DNA of 64,000 bases from Rummeliibacillus stabekisii (GCF_007988965.1 NZ_BJVD01000011.1:24567-88566); one strand, 5' to 3'. Counted from the stretch's first letter, positions 1 through 9,251 are shown. Numbers and translations: made by a program. The notes: generated by a model not told the origin, from the sequence alone.

Positions 1-944
1 AATGCATTAAGCCCATTCGCAATCTATTACATTTCGAGAAGGTTATTTCACTCGGCAAGGGTAAAGGCGAACTAGATGGTCTGTTTGAATACATACGAAT
101 CATTTTTTTGCTGGATTATATTTCGTATTATTTTATGATCAGCATGATCTCAAAATATAAGAAAGAATACGAAATGCTCTGGAAAACAATAGGGGAGATA
201 GATGCAGGTATTGCTGTGGCTTTCTATCGCCATTCTACAGAGGGCTATTGCACCCCTGATTTTACTGAGAAAGAAGAAGTAACGTTTACTGATTTGTATC
301 ATCCACTTATTAATAAACCTGTAAAAAATTCATCCGAGATTCTTAAACAGACGTTGATTACAGGTTCCAATGCTTCAGGAAAATCCACCTTTATGAAGGC
401 TGTCGCGATTAACGCGATATTGGCTCAAACCATTCATACAGTCCATGCTAAATCTTGGAGCATGAAGCCTAGCTATGTCCTTTCCTCCATGGCTATTCAG
501 GATAATGTCATCGACGGGGACAGTTATTTCAAAGCGGAAATCAAATCGTTAAAACGTATCATCAAAAAAATCGAATCAGGTGTTCCTTGCTTAGTATTTA
601 TCGATGAAATTCTTCGTGGGACGAATACAGTGGAACGAATTGCCGCATCTGCCTCTATGATGGACTGGCTGACAAAGCATCCGGGCATGATTATGATCGC
701 ATCACATGATATCGAATTGACAACCATCGCTGGATTTGATAACTATCATTTCCGAGAAACAGTCCAAGATGATGGTGTCTATTTCGACTATCAAATTCAT
801 AAGGGTCCATCCACCACGAAAAATGCGATTAAGCTGCTAGAGATTATGGACTATCCTTCTTCTGTTACAGCTTTGGCAAACTCATTAGCAGAGGAGTTTG
901 ATGAGAAGGGAGAATGGAGTTTTCCCGCAGAAACCACGAAATAA
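1..944 (+). CDS. MutS-family mismatch-repair-like ATPase (5' end outside window)
   Basis: The frame is open from the left edge, so this is the C-terminal part of a longer protein. About 310 residues are visible. They carry the MutS domain V ATPase: a P-loop GSNASGKST, a Walker B segment LVFIDEILRGT followed by NTVER, and the HD signature in ASHD. In MutS proteins this domain powers DNA clamp movement. The part seen here matches the shorter MutS-like ATPases of Bacillales rather than canonical MutS1, since no mismatch-binding or clamp sequence can be seen before the ATPase; that choice is inference because the N-terminus is missing. A TTG at 108 could be taken for a start, but in-frame coding runs straight through it from base 3. 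A hairpin follows the stop. Confidence 0.8.
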   Translation, partial: CIKPIRNLLHFEKVISLGKGKGELDGLFEYIRIIFLLDYISYYFMISMISKYKKEYEMLWKTIGEIDAGIAVAFYRHSTEGYCTPDFTEKEEVTFTDLYHPLINKPVKNSSEILKQTLITGSNASGKSTFMKAVAINAILAQTIHTVHAKSWSMKPSYVLSSMAIQDNVIDGDSYFKAEIKSLKRIIKKIESGVPCLVFIDEILRGTNTVERIAASASMMDWLTKHPGMIMIASHDIELTTIAGFDNYHFRETVQDDGVYFDYQIHKGPSTTKNAIKLLEIMDYPSSVTALANSLAEEFDEKGEWSFPAETTK

Positions 945-969
945 CGATTCAAGAAAAAGAGGTAACATT

Positions 970-989
970 CGAGTGGCTTTTGCCACTCG
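970..989. terminator. Bidirectional terminator hairpin
   Basis: Stem CGAGTGGC/GCCACTCG with a four-base T loop lies between the converging MutS-like and VOC genes. The T-tract is weak on both sides. Confidence 0.55.
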
Positions 990-991
990 AG

Positions 992-1405
992 TTATATATC
1001 ATATTTTTCTTTAAAAACCGGACTTAGTTCACTCCAAATATCAAATTTATTGCCATCCAAATCATAAAACACAAAATTTCTTCCGGCATGTCCTCTGTTT
1101 TCAATCTCTCCTACATGTACTTCTTTTTCAATAAATTCACGATGAATGGTTTCTAATGCATGCATCCCGTTGACTTCAAATGTCAGAGAAAAGCGTTCAT
1201 TGCCATGTGCATCATAAAAGTTGAAGCTTTCGTCTGCTGGAGATCGAACAAGGAAAACACTTTGATTAGCTAAGTCAAGAATCGCCTTTTCTTCGTCTTT
1301 ATAATTTAATATCGCACCAAGTTTATTTACATACCATTCACTTGAGAGTCCAACATCTGAAACTGGTATATAAATAGTACCAACTCTTTGTAATTTTTCC
1401 GCCAT
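992..1405 (-). CDS. VOC family protein (glyoxalase/bleomycin-resistance fold)
   Basis: A 137-residue single-domain protein with the beta-alpha-beta-beta-beta pattern of the vicinal oxygen chelate superfamily. Typical pieces are the opening VGTIYIPVSDV followed by a W-Y pair, and the closing FVFYDLDGNKFDIW. The reaction cannot be told from sequence; relatives are dioxygenases, lyases or antibiotic-binding proteins. I place the start at the second Met because AAAGGAG sits eight bases before it, whereas the first Met, eight codons earlier, has no ribosome site. It is monocistronic and converges on the MutS-like gene. Confidence 0.8.
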   Translation of the reverse strand: MAEKLQRVGTIYIPVSDVGLSSEWYVNKLGAILNYKDEEKAILDLANQSVFLVRSPADESFNFYDAHGNERFSLTFEVNGMHALETIHREFIEKEVHVGEIENRGHAGRNFVFYDLDGNKFDIWSELSPVFKEKYDI

Positions 1406-1570
1406 CTGATTTTCTCCTTTTTCGGCCAATTTATGTTATATATTGTTCTATCGATACCCAGCTAATTCCTTTTATCTACAGGAGTTTGTAGGGATTCTTT
1501 TTCTAAGCTCTTGGATTTTTTCTTTTCCGCTCACGTGATACAATAGAGGAACTGAAACGGAGGATGCAGA

Positions 1571-2935
1571 ATGACAGCACCAGTTAAGAAAAATGATCGT
1601 TTAACGGTTGATATAGAGGATTTAACACATGATGGAGCAGGCGTCGCAAAGATAAACGGTTACCCGCTCTTTGTTCAAGGCGCGTTGCCCGATGAGCGAG
1701 TAGAAATCCATGTACTAAAAACATTGAAAAACTATGGCTTTGCCAAAATTATAAATATAGAAATTCCTTCACCTGACAGGGTCGATGCAACATGCCCAGT
1801 GTATGATCAATGTGGCGGATGCCAGCTACAACACCTATCCTATGCGGGGCAACTGAAATGGAAGGAAAAAATGGTGCGCGATGTGATGGAACGTATCGGC
1901 AAAATTGATGTGCCTGTCCTTCCAGTAAAAGGCATGGAAAACCCATGGAATTACCGTAACAAAGCGCAGATTCCATTTGGCGTAAATGGGGAAGCACCGA
2001 TCGCTGGATTTTATAAAACTAAATCCCACGCCATCGTCGACACAGAACGCTGCTTAATTCAAACACCGGAAGCGGACGCCATTTTAGAAGGGTTAAAACC
2101 GCAGCTTTGGAAGCTCGGCATCAAACCTTATAACGAAGAAACGAAACAAGGCATGCTGCGACACGTGGTAGTTCGAAAAGCGCGCGCGACAGAGGAAGTC
2201 ATGGTTGTCCTTGTCACAAAGAAACGTAAATTCCCGCAGGCAGAAGAAGCAGTGGCACTTATCCGTAAGCTTATTCCGAATGTCAAATCGATTATGCAAA
2301 ACATCAATGGGGAAAACACTAATGTCATCTTTGGCAACGAAACCATCAACCTATGGGGTCAAGACACGATTGAGGACCATATCGGTGACGTACGCTTTGA
2401 AATCTCAGCACGTTCCTTCTACCAAGTGAACCCAATCCAAACTGAAGTACTGTACAAGCAAGCGTTAGATTATGCAAATCTAACAGGCGAAGAAACAGTC
2501 ATCGACGCATACTGTGGTATTGGAACGATCTCCTTATTTATGGCTAAAAAAGCTAAATTTGTGATGGGGGTTGAAATTGTTCCTCAAGCGATTGAAGACG
2601 CCAAACGAAATGCTAAACTAAACTGCTTGGACAACACTTACTTTGAAGCTGGCCCAGCCGAAGAAGTCATTCCTCGCTGGTACAAAGAAGGCAAAACGGC
2701 CGACGTTCTAATGGTAGACCCACCAAGAAAAGGCTGCGATGAAGCATTGCTTAAAACCATCCTAGAGCAACGTCCAAAACGCATTGTCTATGTCTCATGC
2801 AATCCATCTACATTGGCAAGGGATTTAAGAATTCTAGAAGACGGCGGCTACAAAACAAAAGAAGTGCAGCCAGTGGACATGTTCCCGCATACGGGGCATT
2901 GTGAATGCTGTGCGTGGCTTGAACTAGCTGACTAA
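1571..2935 (+). CDS. rlmD: 23S rRNA (uracil-5-)-methyltransferase RlmD/RlmCD
   Basis: A 454-residue S-adenosylmethionine-dependent enzyme that makes 5-methyluridine in 23S rRNA; in Bacillus subtilis the homologue methylates both U747 and U1939. It has an N-terminal TRAM domain (about residues 5-65), the iron-sulfur cysteine cluster around CPVYDQCGGC, the SAM-binding DAYCGIGTIS, and the catalytic motif VSCNPSTLARDL. The C-terminus reads PHTGHCECCAWLELAD. The 3' end is the attachment site of the 11.9-kb element that follows: an alternative version of the last codons (HCEAVAWLE) is found at 14792. The present C-terminal residues were therefore probably supplied by the element. Confidence 0.95.
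   Translation: MTAPVKKNDRLTVDIEDLTHDGAGVAKINGYPLFVQGALPDERVEIHVLKTLKNYGFAKIINIEIPSPDRVDATCPVYDQCGGCQLQHLSYAGQLKWKEKMVRDVMERIGKIDVPVLPVKGMENPWNYRNKAQIPFGVNGEAPIAGFYKTKSHAIVDTERCLIQTPEADAILEGLKPQLWKLGIKPYNEETKQGMLRHVVVRKARATEEVMVVLVTKKRKFPQAEEAVALIRKLIPNVKSIMQNINGENTNVIFGNETINLWGQDTIEDHIGDVRFEISARSFYQVNPIQTEVLYKQALDYANLTGEETVIDAYCGIGTISLFMAKKAKFVMGVEIVPQAIEDAKRNAKLNCLDNTYFEAGPAEEVIPRWYKEGKTADVLMVDPPRKGCDEALLKTILEQRPKRIVYVSCNPSTLARDLRILEDGGYKTKEVQPVDMFPHTGHCECCAWLELAD
2897..2905. other. Left attachment core (attL) in the rlmD 3' end
   Basis: CATTGTGAA encodes H-C-E near the end of rlmD. The same nine bases in the same reading context occur at 14792-14800, followed there by codons that also read as an RlmD tail. 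A serine integrase gene starts its 3' end 38 bp away, as expected for an integrase next to its att site. The exact crossover dinucleotide is not determined. Confidence 0.7.
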
Positions 2936-2942
2936 TCCTTAT

Positions 2943-4498
2943 TTAAGCGTGTTTTTCAACATAGGCCTTATTCGGATGTGTCTTTGGTATATCTAGCTTA
3001 ATATTGGTTGAAACATAAAAAGCAGACGGTTTAGAAGTGCGATAATGCACCTCTAATTGGCCGTCTGCTTTTACTGTTATTTTATGAATGAACCGCACTA
3101 ATATTGTAGGGGTTAACTCTTTAATTGGTTTCTTTGGATTAAGTTGACTAAGGATATAAGCCTTCAATTCTTCTTCGTCTACAACCATCCCAGAAGCTTC
3201 AGATTTCAAATTCTCTAGTTTCTTGACTAATTGCTCTATTTTTGGATTCAACTTCATGATAAGTCCATCATATGCGTCTTGATCAATTTTCTCGTCTAAA
3301 AGCATATCTAGCGCTTTTTGTTTGCGGGCTTTCAAAGAATCCAGCTCAACTTGTATTACATCACTATTCGAAAGGGATTTTGCTTTGGCTAATTCTTTCT
3401 TGGTACGAGCAACCAACAATTTTTCAGTAGCTGCCTTTGAAATGTTCGAGAAATAAAGTTGATTTAAGTCATCCAATAGCGCTTGACTTAATAATAGCTC
3501 CTTTGGACGGAAGTTTTCAGGGCAAGCCTTTTTACCAAATTTATTTTGTCTTCCACAAACATAACGGTCTCGCTTAAAGTGCATTCCTGCACCGCACGCC
3601 CACAAAAGAGTAAACCCGTAAATAGATGTGGATTCTGCTGTGAGCGAATTTGTTTACGAGATTGTATCAATTGTTGAACAAGGTTGAAATCTTCCTTAGT
3701 AATGATTGGCTCATGTGTATTTTCACGTATAATCCAATCCTCGGGTTTATTTACAATCCGCTTAATTGTGGCTGGCGAAATCATAGTAGTCTTTTTCGCT
3801 ATTAAGCACCCTGTGTAGATTTCGCGTTCCAAGATTTGGCGGATGGTTGAGCCATGCCAAAAGACACCAGCATTTTTATGTCCTTTACGCAGAGCAGGTG
3901 TGGGGACGTTTTCGTTATAAAGAGAACGACCAATTGCGTCAAAGCTTTTTCCAGCAATATATTCTTCGTAAATTCGCTTTACGATTTCTGCACTACCATC
4001 ATTAGAAATAAGTAGTTTTCCATTATTTAAATCGTATCCATAAGGGGCGTCATCGAAGCGACCAGACTTTGCGCGAACATCATAAGAGTCCTTTATCCGT
4101 TTACTTGTACGTGCCGCCTCTGCTTCAGAAAGCCAAGCAAACAATCCGAAATTTATACCATTGTCCTCAAAAGTATTAATAGCTCCATCTAGCGTAATGA
4201 AGTGAATTTGATTCATTATTAGAACGTTTTTAAACTCATATGAAAATTCCCCGTTACGAGAAATACGAGATAGCTCTTTAGCAACGACAACATCAAATTT
4301 TTTATTTTTGGCATCTTGGATAAGCTCCTGAATTCCATCTCGATTAGATTTCGAACCGGATTTTACATCGGTATAAACTTTGTAAAGCTCCCAGCCTTTA
4401 TCTTGAATGAAGTTATCAAAGAGCTTTATTTGCGTTGGAATAGACGTTTTTTGTCCATCAGATCCAGTTGATACACGGGCATAAACTGCACACCTCAT
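2943..4498 (-). pseudogene. Large serine recombinase (integrase), one-base frameshift
   Basis: A resolvase/invertase-type recombinase of about 515 residues in two frames. The N-terminal part (4498-3606) has the catalytic-domain motif YARVST with the nucleophile Ser, then SRISRNG, a recombinase domain, and the start of the zinc ribbon at LLFCG. The C-terminal part continues in another frame from CGAGMHFKR, with CGRQN and ACPE completing the four-cysteine ribbon, then a coiled coil and tail. Adding one G to the GGG run near 3599 would restore FCGACGAGMH. I take the second Met as the start, since AAGGAGG lies nine bases before it while the first Met touches the ribosome site. A perfect hairpin at 3017-3072 lies in the tail codons. 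A sequencing error cannot be excluded. Confidence 0.85.
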
Positions 4499-4499
4499 G

Positions 4500-4646
4500 T
4501 TATACATCCTCCTTGTCAGAAGATGTAGTAGAGTTCACCTTGATATAAGCATAAAACTGTTCAATATAAGTGTCAAACAGGACTTCAAAAGTTTGTGAAA
4601 TTGCAATAATGGGATCATCATCAGCAAAGTTTCGTGTGATTTTCAT
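4500..4646 (-). CDS. Small acidic protein coupled to the serine recombinase
   Basis: A 48-residue ORF not long enough for ordinary ORF calling. It begins MKITRNFADDDP and ends SSDKEDV. GGAGGG lies four bases before its ATG, and its stop overlaps the ribosome-binding region of the recombinase, so the two are likely translated together. It has no recognised family. Position and size would suit an accessory or directionality factor of the integrase, but that is only inference. Confidence 0.6.
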   Translation of the reverse strand: MKITRNFADDDPIIAISQTFEVLFDTYIEQFYAYIKVNSTTSSDKEDV

Positions 4647-5023
4647 GTTTCCCTCCGAAAAGTGTTAAATAAATTCTTTTGGCCAAAAGTATAAATATTA
4701 TAAATGCGTTTTTTTCATATTCTAATAGCAAAATTTAGGCATAAAGTATCATTTGTTGGTTTATCAGGAAGATTTGAATGAAAAAAAGGGTAGCAGAATT
4801 AACTGCTACCCTTGGATTATTAGGCTGGTCTATTTTCTACTTTTGGTTTTTAAACTAAGCAATAAATTTTTTATAAAAAATAGTTATAGAAGTTTCATCA
4901 GGTTTATAAAATCCTCCAATGAAAATAATTAATTTACTATAAAATACTCTTTTGAAGTTATAAAAGATAAAACCCCTGTAAATAATATCTAAATATAAAA
5001 CAGAATTTATGGGGGAGACTATA
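4647..5023. other. AT-rich divergent intergenic region
   Basis: Between the recombinase unit and the nuclease-like gene. It contains one strong hairpin (listed separately) and long A/T tracts, and is likely to hold the divergent promoters. I see no further gene. Confidence 0.5.
4786..4813. terminator. Terminator-like hairpin
   Basis: An 11-bp perfect stem AAGGGTAGCAG/CTGCTACCCTT with a six-base loop, preceded by an A-tract. It lies upstream of the recombinase unit and upstream of the nuclease-like gene, so it would insulate rather than end either of them. Confidence 0.55.
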
Positions 5024-6562
5024 TTGACATTTTTTAATTATAACTGTTTTGCACATTTATTTTTATCAGTTAATGATGTAAATAAACTTGAACCTCACAT
5101 TTATAACCTCGAAGCTATAAAAAAGATAAATAAAGCTTCATTTTCCGAGTTAAAATTTAAAGAATATTATTACTTTAAAATGCCTAAATGTGGACATTTA
5201 AAGCGTTCCAGTTTGGTTTATTTTAAAACACATAAACTAAATAACACTTTTGATAAATTAGTATGCGATATATGTAAATTGTTAAAAAACAGTCAGATTT
5301 CTTACGGGAAATTAAAATCTATTTATTCTCGTTCCAACAAAGTGCCATTGCATGAAATAAAAAAAAGAGGAGTCCCTGTTATTTTATTATGTGGAAAATG
5401 TGATTCAGTTACCGAATATAAAGAAATTAGATGGGTACTAAATAATTTTAAAATTGATAGTGAGTATGATTACTGTAATAATAAATGTAAATCCATAGGG
5501 AAAAGGTATCCAGAATTAAAACCGTTTTGGGATACTAATGAAAATAATCAATGTATTTTTGATGTAGTTGCAACTGATGAAAATATGAGCCACAAAAAAT
5601 TCGCATTTACTTGCCCCCTTTGTGAATCAATTAGTTCCTATACGCCTTATAATGTCATTAATAATAGTTCAAGATGTCAAGCACATAAAAATAGCCGAAC
5701 ATCATTTGCAGAAACAGCAATTTATCTATCATTCAAACGTTCTCTTGGAAATATTCCCTTTTTGTCTATTACCCATCAACATAAATATAATGGGAAAAAT
5801 GAATTTGATATTTATATTTCGCTGAAGGGAAATAATAATAAAGCTTTTGCAATAGAGTATGATGGAATGTTTCATCTAGGTACAAACTTAAATGATGATC
5901 ACAAAAGTCTATATGCTAAAAAGAATGAGATTCACTTAATACGTGTAAGGGAATTAGGGATAATAAACACACCCCTTTTAGTTCCAGTCTCAATTATTCA
6001 GCGTAAAAGCATTAAAAAGATAGAACTAAACGATATTATTCGTACTTTATTAAAAGAATTTAAAACATGGTTTGCTAAACAAAATATTCTCGAGAAGAAT
6101 TATTGTTCAGAGGTGTTTACTGCAATCGATTCTGGAATAAATAATGTCGATGTGATAAAGGATGAATTGGAGATTTATGATGCAATATATTATAAACCAA
6201 AAAAATTACTAAAAGACAATATTACATTAAAGCCTATATGGGAACAGTTGCATCCTCATTTTAAAGTCACACATGGTAATATTATTGCTGAAAATGAACA
6301 AGACATTTCTCGGCCATTTATTTGTCAAAAATGTAATCATGAGTGGTCACAAACGGTCAAAACTGTAGTGAGCAACTACAAGAAAACAGTAAATGGAAGT
6401 ACAGGTTGCCCATCGTGTAGTAATAAAGTTAAGTCTAATACCGAAAGATTAATATTAGAAGCTCGCAATTTAAGAAGACAAAATTTAACGTTAATTGAAA
6501 TTGGGAAAATTATCAACAGAAGCCAACCTACATTATCGGGATGGAAACTTGACGAAATGTAG
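5024..6562 (+). CDS. Zinc-ribbon protein with Vsr/DUF559-like nuclease core
   Basis: About 512 residues. Several CxxC pairs occur (CDIC, CGKC, CPLC, CQKC, CPSC), which suggests repeated zinc ribbons. Around residues 255-310 lies a PD-(D/E)XK-like core: NEFDIYI, then AIEYDGMFH, then a DDHKS helix and LIRVRE. This order matches the very-short-patch-repair/DUF559 type of endonuclease fold. The last 40 residues (LTLIEIGKII followed by QPTLSGW) look like a helix-turn-helix. The start is probably TTG at 5024 with GGGGGAG six bases before it; an ATG at 5009 overlaps that site. The protein is lysine- and asparagine-rich like the rest of the element. A homing or defence nuclease role is inference. Confidence 0.6.
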   Translation: MTFFNYNCFAHLFLSVNDVNKLEPHIYNLEAIKKINKASFSELKFKEYYYFKMPKCGHLKRSSLVYFKTHKLNNTFDKLVCDICKLLKNSQISYGKLKSIYSRSNKVPLHEIKKRGVPVILLCGKCDSVTEYKEIRWVLNNFKIDSEYDYCNNKCKSIGKRYPELKPFWDTNENNQCIFDVVATDENMSHKKFAFTCPLCESISSYTPYNVINNSSRCQAHKNSRTSFAETAIYLSFKRSLGNIPFLSITHQHKYNGKNEFDIYISLKGNNNKAFAIEYDGMFHLGTNLNDDHKSLYAKKNEIHLIRVRELGIINTPLLVPVSIIQRKSIKKIELNDIIRTLLKEFKTWFAKQNILEKNYCSEVFTAIDSGINNVDVIKDELEIYDAIYYKPKKLLKDNITLKPIWEQLHPHFKVTHGNIIAENEQDISRPFICQKCNHEWSQTVKTVVSNYKKTVNGSTGCPSCSNKVKSNTERLILEARNLRRQNLTLIEIGKIINRSQPTLSGWKLDEM

Positions 6563-6620
6563 ACCATTTAAAAGGAAAAGTAATACGGCAGGTTGTTAAT
6601 TAACAAGCTGCCCATATTAA

Positions 6621-7034
6621 TTAGTTATTTTGATAATACTTTAGAAGAAATTCATTCTCTAGCTGAATATCAAATGCTATGTCCATTTCCACTTCAAAAA
6701 CCCATTCCTTCTTTTTAGGTACATAATCCATTTTTTTAAAGGTATAGGGGTATAACCCTTGTAGTATATTTTCTTTAAGGTAATTTAAAACTTCCTCTAC
6801 AGGTAGATCCCCTGGAAGGTCGATTGAATAAACTTTGTAATGCATACCTGTAACCGCGCTATAGCCTTCTCGTAATGTCTCGCGGCGGAATCCTCTTTTA
6901 CCCTCGGCCTTACGTTTCCAACTAGCTATTAACTGAATCAGCCGCTCCTTTTCAGACTCGAATTTTTGATTGGACCTTTCGATTATTGCATTTAACTCTT
7001 CAATTTGCTGTAATGCTTGTTCCAATGTGAGCAT
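6621..7034 (-). CDS. Hypothetical coiled-coil protein beside the tyrosine recombinase
   Basis: A 137-residue protein. Residues 1-45 form a heptad-rich helix (LEQALQQIEELNAIIER), followed by a basic turn KRGFRR and a compact mixed alpha/beta C-terminal part. GGAGGTGA stands four bases before the ATG. It lies 67 bp downstream of the tyrosine recombinase on the same strand and is probably co-transcribed with it. I do not recognise the family. A recombinase helper or DNA-binding dimer would fit its place, but nothing in the sequence proves this. Confidence 0.65.
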   Translation of the reverse strand: MLTLEQALQQIEELNAIIERSNQKFESEKERLIQLIASWKRKAEGKRGFRRETLREGYSAVTGMHYKVYSIDLPGDLPVEEVLNYLKENILQGLYPYTFKKMDYVPKKKEWVFEVEMDIAFDIQLENEFLLKYYQNN

Positions 7035-7101
7035 TGTCTCACCTCCATTTCACATCATTTTATCCTCGATTTTTAATATTCCTAGAGGGATTTGAAAACT
7101 A

Positions 7102-8082
7102 TTATTCCGCTAGATAAATATCTGTTACATCCGCGCGGTTATGGCCTATTAATTTGGAAACTAGCAATTTTGTCTTGTTGGATTCAATCCCTTTAGCAAT
7201 AAATTGGTGGTATTGATCTTTAGCGTATGCATGGCGGAAACTATGCATTGTAATTTCGATGCCAGGCGGGCGTTGATTGAGTGGATCCAATACCTTATTT
7301 CGGTTATTCTTTACAAAGTCTTGCACACGTTGAATGACTTGATGTGCTTTTAAATCCTTTGAAACAAAGAGCTTGTCTCCACGTTCTACCGATTGCATGG
7401 CGTCTTTTAAAATGATTGCTGCATGATTGGAAAGCGGAACTTCACGTATTAGCCCGCCCTTACCTTTAACTGTTAGAAAGTCATCTCTCAATGCCTTTTC
7501 TGCATCTGCGCGGTAAAGCCTTACTACCTCATGCACTCGTAGACCAAGCTCTCGACAAAGCTGAATAATATTCGCCATTTCTGGATTTATAGATTGTCTA
7601 GCTAATGTTACTAATGCCTGATATTCAAGTTCTGTCGGTTGTCGATTGATCCCTCCAAATTTTCTTTTTTCTAAATTAAAATTTAGATACTTTTTTGTTA
7701 ATGCTTGATTACTACCTAGTTGATAGCGCGGTCGGGGAAGTTGATCGTGAAAGTATCGAATAGCAGCTAAATCATTTTTTATAGTAGCAGCTGATTTTCC
7801 TTCGTCTTGTCGTTCAAGGACATATTCAACTAAATGCTTGTCCTGAAAATTTGCTAGGGTTTTTAAATTGAAACTATCAGCTAGAAACTGACAAAACAAA
7901 TGCATGTGATTATAGTACTGTGGTAATGACTTATGCACGCTTATTCCTTTTGCATGCCGCGCAAGGCTATTTAATTGCAGCATTAAATTTATATACGCAC
8001 CTTTGTTACTTAATTCTTCATTTGCGAAAGCTACCTCGCGAATTTGCTGATCACTTTTAATCCAGCCTCGTTTTCCATTCAT
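7102..8082 (-). CDS. Tyrosine recombinase / phage-type integrase
   Basis: A 326-residue site-specific recombinase that cuts and rejoins DNA through a tyrosine intermediate. The N-terminal SAM-like core-binding domain covers about residues 30-135. The catalytic domain shows all expected residues: Arg in LGLRVHEV, Lys in VKGKGG, HSFRHAYA, the LIGHNR box and the final Tyr in DIYLAE at the very C-terminus. AAAGGAAAG precedes the ATG. It looks intact, unlike the serine recombinase of the same element, so it may be the active mobility gene or belong to a nested unit. The hairpin-rich block upstream (8280-8700) could be its site. Confidence 0.88.
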   Translation of the reverse strand: MNGKRGWIKSDQQIREVAFANEELSNKGAYINLMLQLNSLARHAKGISVHKSLPQYYNHMHLFCQFLADSFNLKTLANFQDKHLVEYVLERQDEGKSAATIKNDLAAIRYFHDQLPRPRYQLGSNQALTKKYLNFNLEKRKFGGINRQPTELEYQALVTLARQSINPEMANIIQLCRELGLRVHEVVRLYRADAEKALRDDFLTVKGKGGLIREVPLSNHAAIILKDAMQSVERGDKLFVSKDLKAHQVIQRVQDFVKNNRNKVLDPLNQRPPGIEITMHSFRHAYAKDQYHQFIAKGIESNKTKLLVSKLIGHNRADVTDIYLAE

Positions 8083-8279
8083 AAAATCTTTCCTTTCAAT
8101 TTTAAAAGTAAAAATGGGCAGAGTTCACCCGTTGTAAAATAAGCCCCATCTATATGATATTTATAAAATCTGGTGGATTGAAACACCCTATATATCATTG
8201 TAAATCCCACCCCATAACCCACTGTCTATGTGGAGTGAAACTGTTAAAAATAAAGGCAATTGGTTGTTAAGTAATACAT

Positions 8280-8700
8280 TTACACACTGCAAGTATTCCA
8301 CTTGCTACCATAATAGCTGGCAGGTGCATCTCACTTATGCTCGCCTATTGCAAGTTTCGATAACGAAAAGTGAGGTCAATGTCCGCAGACAAAAATTCAA
8401 AAGACTATATAATGTGTAACCTGCTTTACGCAGTCGCATATGCACTTGGCTGATATTTTTCCTCTCCGCCCAAAGAGTATGGCTTCTTCCGTTTTTAGGT
8501 GTGTTGTCACCGTTAGGGGGTACCTCCAAGCCAAAGTTGAGATACTAAATTGTACGCACTGGTTGCGAGCAACGGCTATATGCACCAGACCACCGCAAAG
8601 TTAGGCAACGGCACGATTTGCGAATGGATTTTCATTTATATAAACGTTGTGTTATGGAACGATAAGAGCAAGAAATCAACGTTCTTTATTGCCCTTACAA
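8280..8700. other. GC-richer, hairpin-rich non-coding block
   Basis: Between the tyrosine recombinase and the Gabija genes there is a stretch clearly richer in G and C than its surroundings and without a convincing reading frame. It has compact hairpins: GCAAGT/ACTTGC near 8289-8305, TTTCG/CGAAA near 8356-8369, GGTG/CACC near 8498-8511, and CTGGT/ACCAG near 8560-8587 enclosing a GTTG/CAAC stem. It could be a structured RNA, a recombinase attachment region or a leftover of another element. The rest of 8083-9251 is AT-rich with no gene I can support. Confidence 0.4.
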
Positions 8701-8910
8701 GTAATTGAATTTATATATGTTAACAGCGAATTGCTGGATTATTAAGAAATGATGAAAGCTAGAGTGTTATGGATCCATTTAAAATACAATATTGATTAAT
8801 TAAAATGTAAAGTTACTTTTTTAGATAGTTGGAGATAACTCATTACGGATTTTTAACGTAGAAATTTCAATTGAAAAGGAATTGCTGTAGAAAAGGAAAA
8901 TACAAAATAA

Positions 8911-8943
8911 AAAGTAGCAGACGGTTCATTAGTCAGCTACTTT
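8911..8943. terminator. Terminator-like hairpin
   Basis: Stem AAAGTAGC-A-GAC / GTC-A-GCTACTTT with a nine-base loop. It ends the block upstream of the Gabija genes. Confidence 0.5.
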
Positions 8944-9251
8944 CAAAATAAATGATTATTAGGTTGATTTAGTACATAAAGTGGTTACTAAAAATATTGT
9001 TTGCATATTTAACATAAGGAATTGTTAATGAGAACTTACTGTGAATATTGAAATGTTGGATCCAAAAGATCACATGAAATTAGTAAATGGGGAGAAAAAA
9101 GATAAAAATTAAATGTTACATATTCTTATAATAGCATTTAAAAAAGACCTTTCGAATAGTAGATGGGAGATTATTTTTAACGGATAATAAAATATATACG
9201 GCATGTACCAATATAATGTAGGTTAAATACGATGATAGTTGTACAAAGGGG

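Noticed and set aside
3017..3072. Perfect hairpin inside the serine recombinase tail read as a terminator
   Set aside because: It lies in codons of a frame that continues to a normal C-terminus. It may stop transcripts, but I did not list it as a separate terminator.
5009..5026. ATG at 5009 as the start of the nuclease-like gene
   Set aside because: The ATG runs into the GGGGGAG ribosome site that serves the TTG at 5024.
8600..8625. GTTAGGC in the GC-richer block, similar to an integron attC R' core
   Set aside because: No matching RYYYAAC partner with attC-like folding was found within the usual distance, and the integrase is not of the IntI type by its visible motifs.
9041..9112. Very short frame reading NIEMLDPKDHMKLVNGEK
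   Set aside because: Only about 23 codons, no clear ribosome site, and no support beyond being open.
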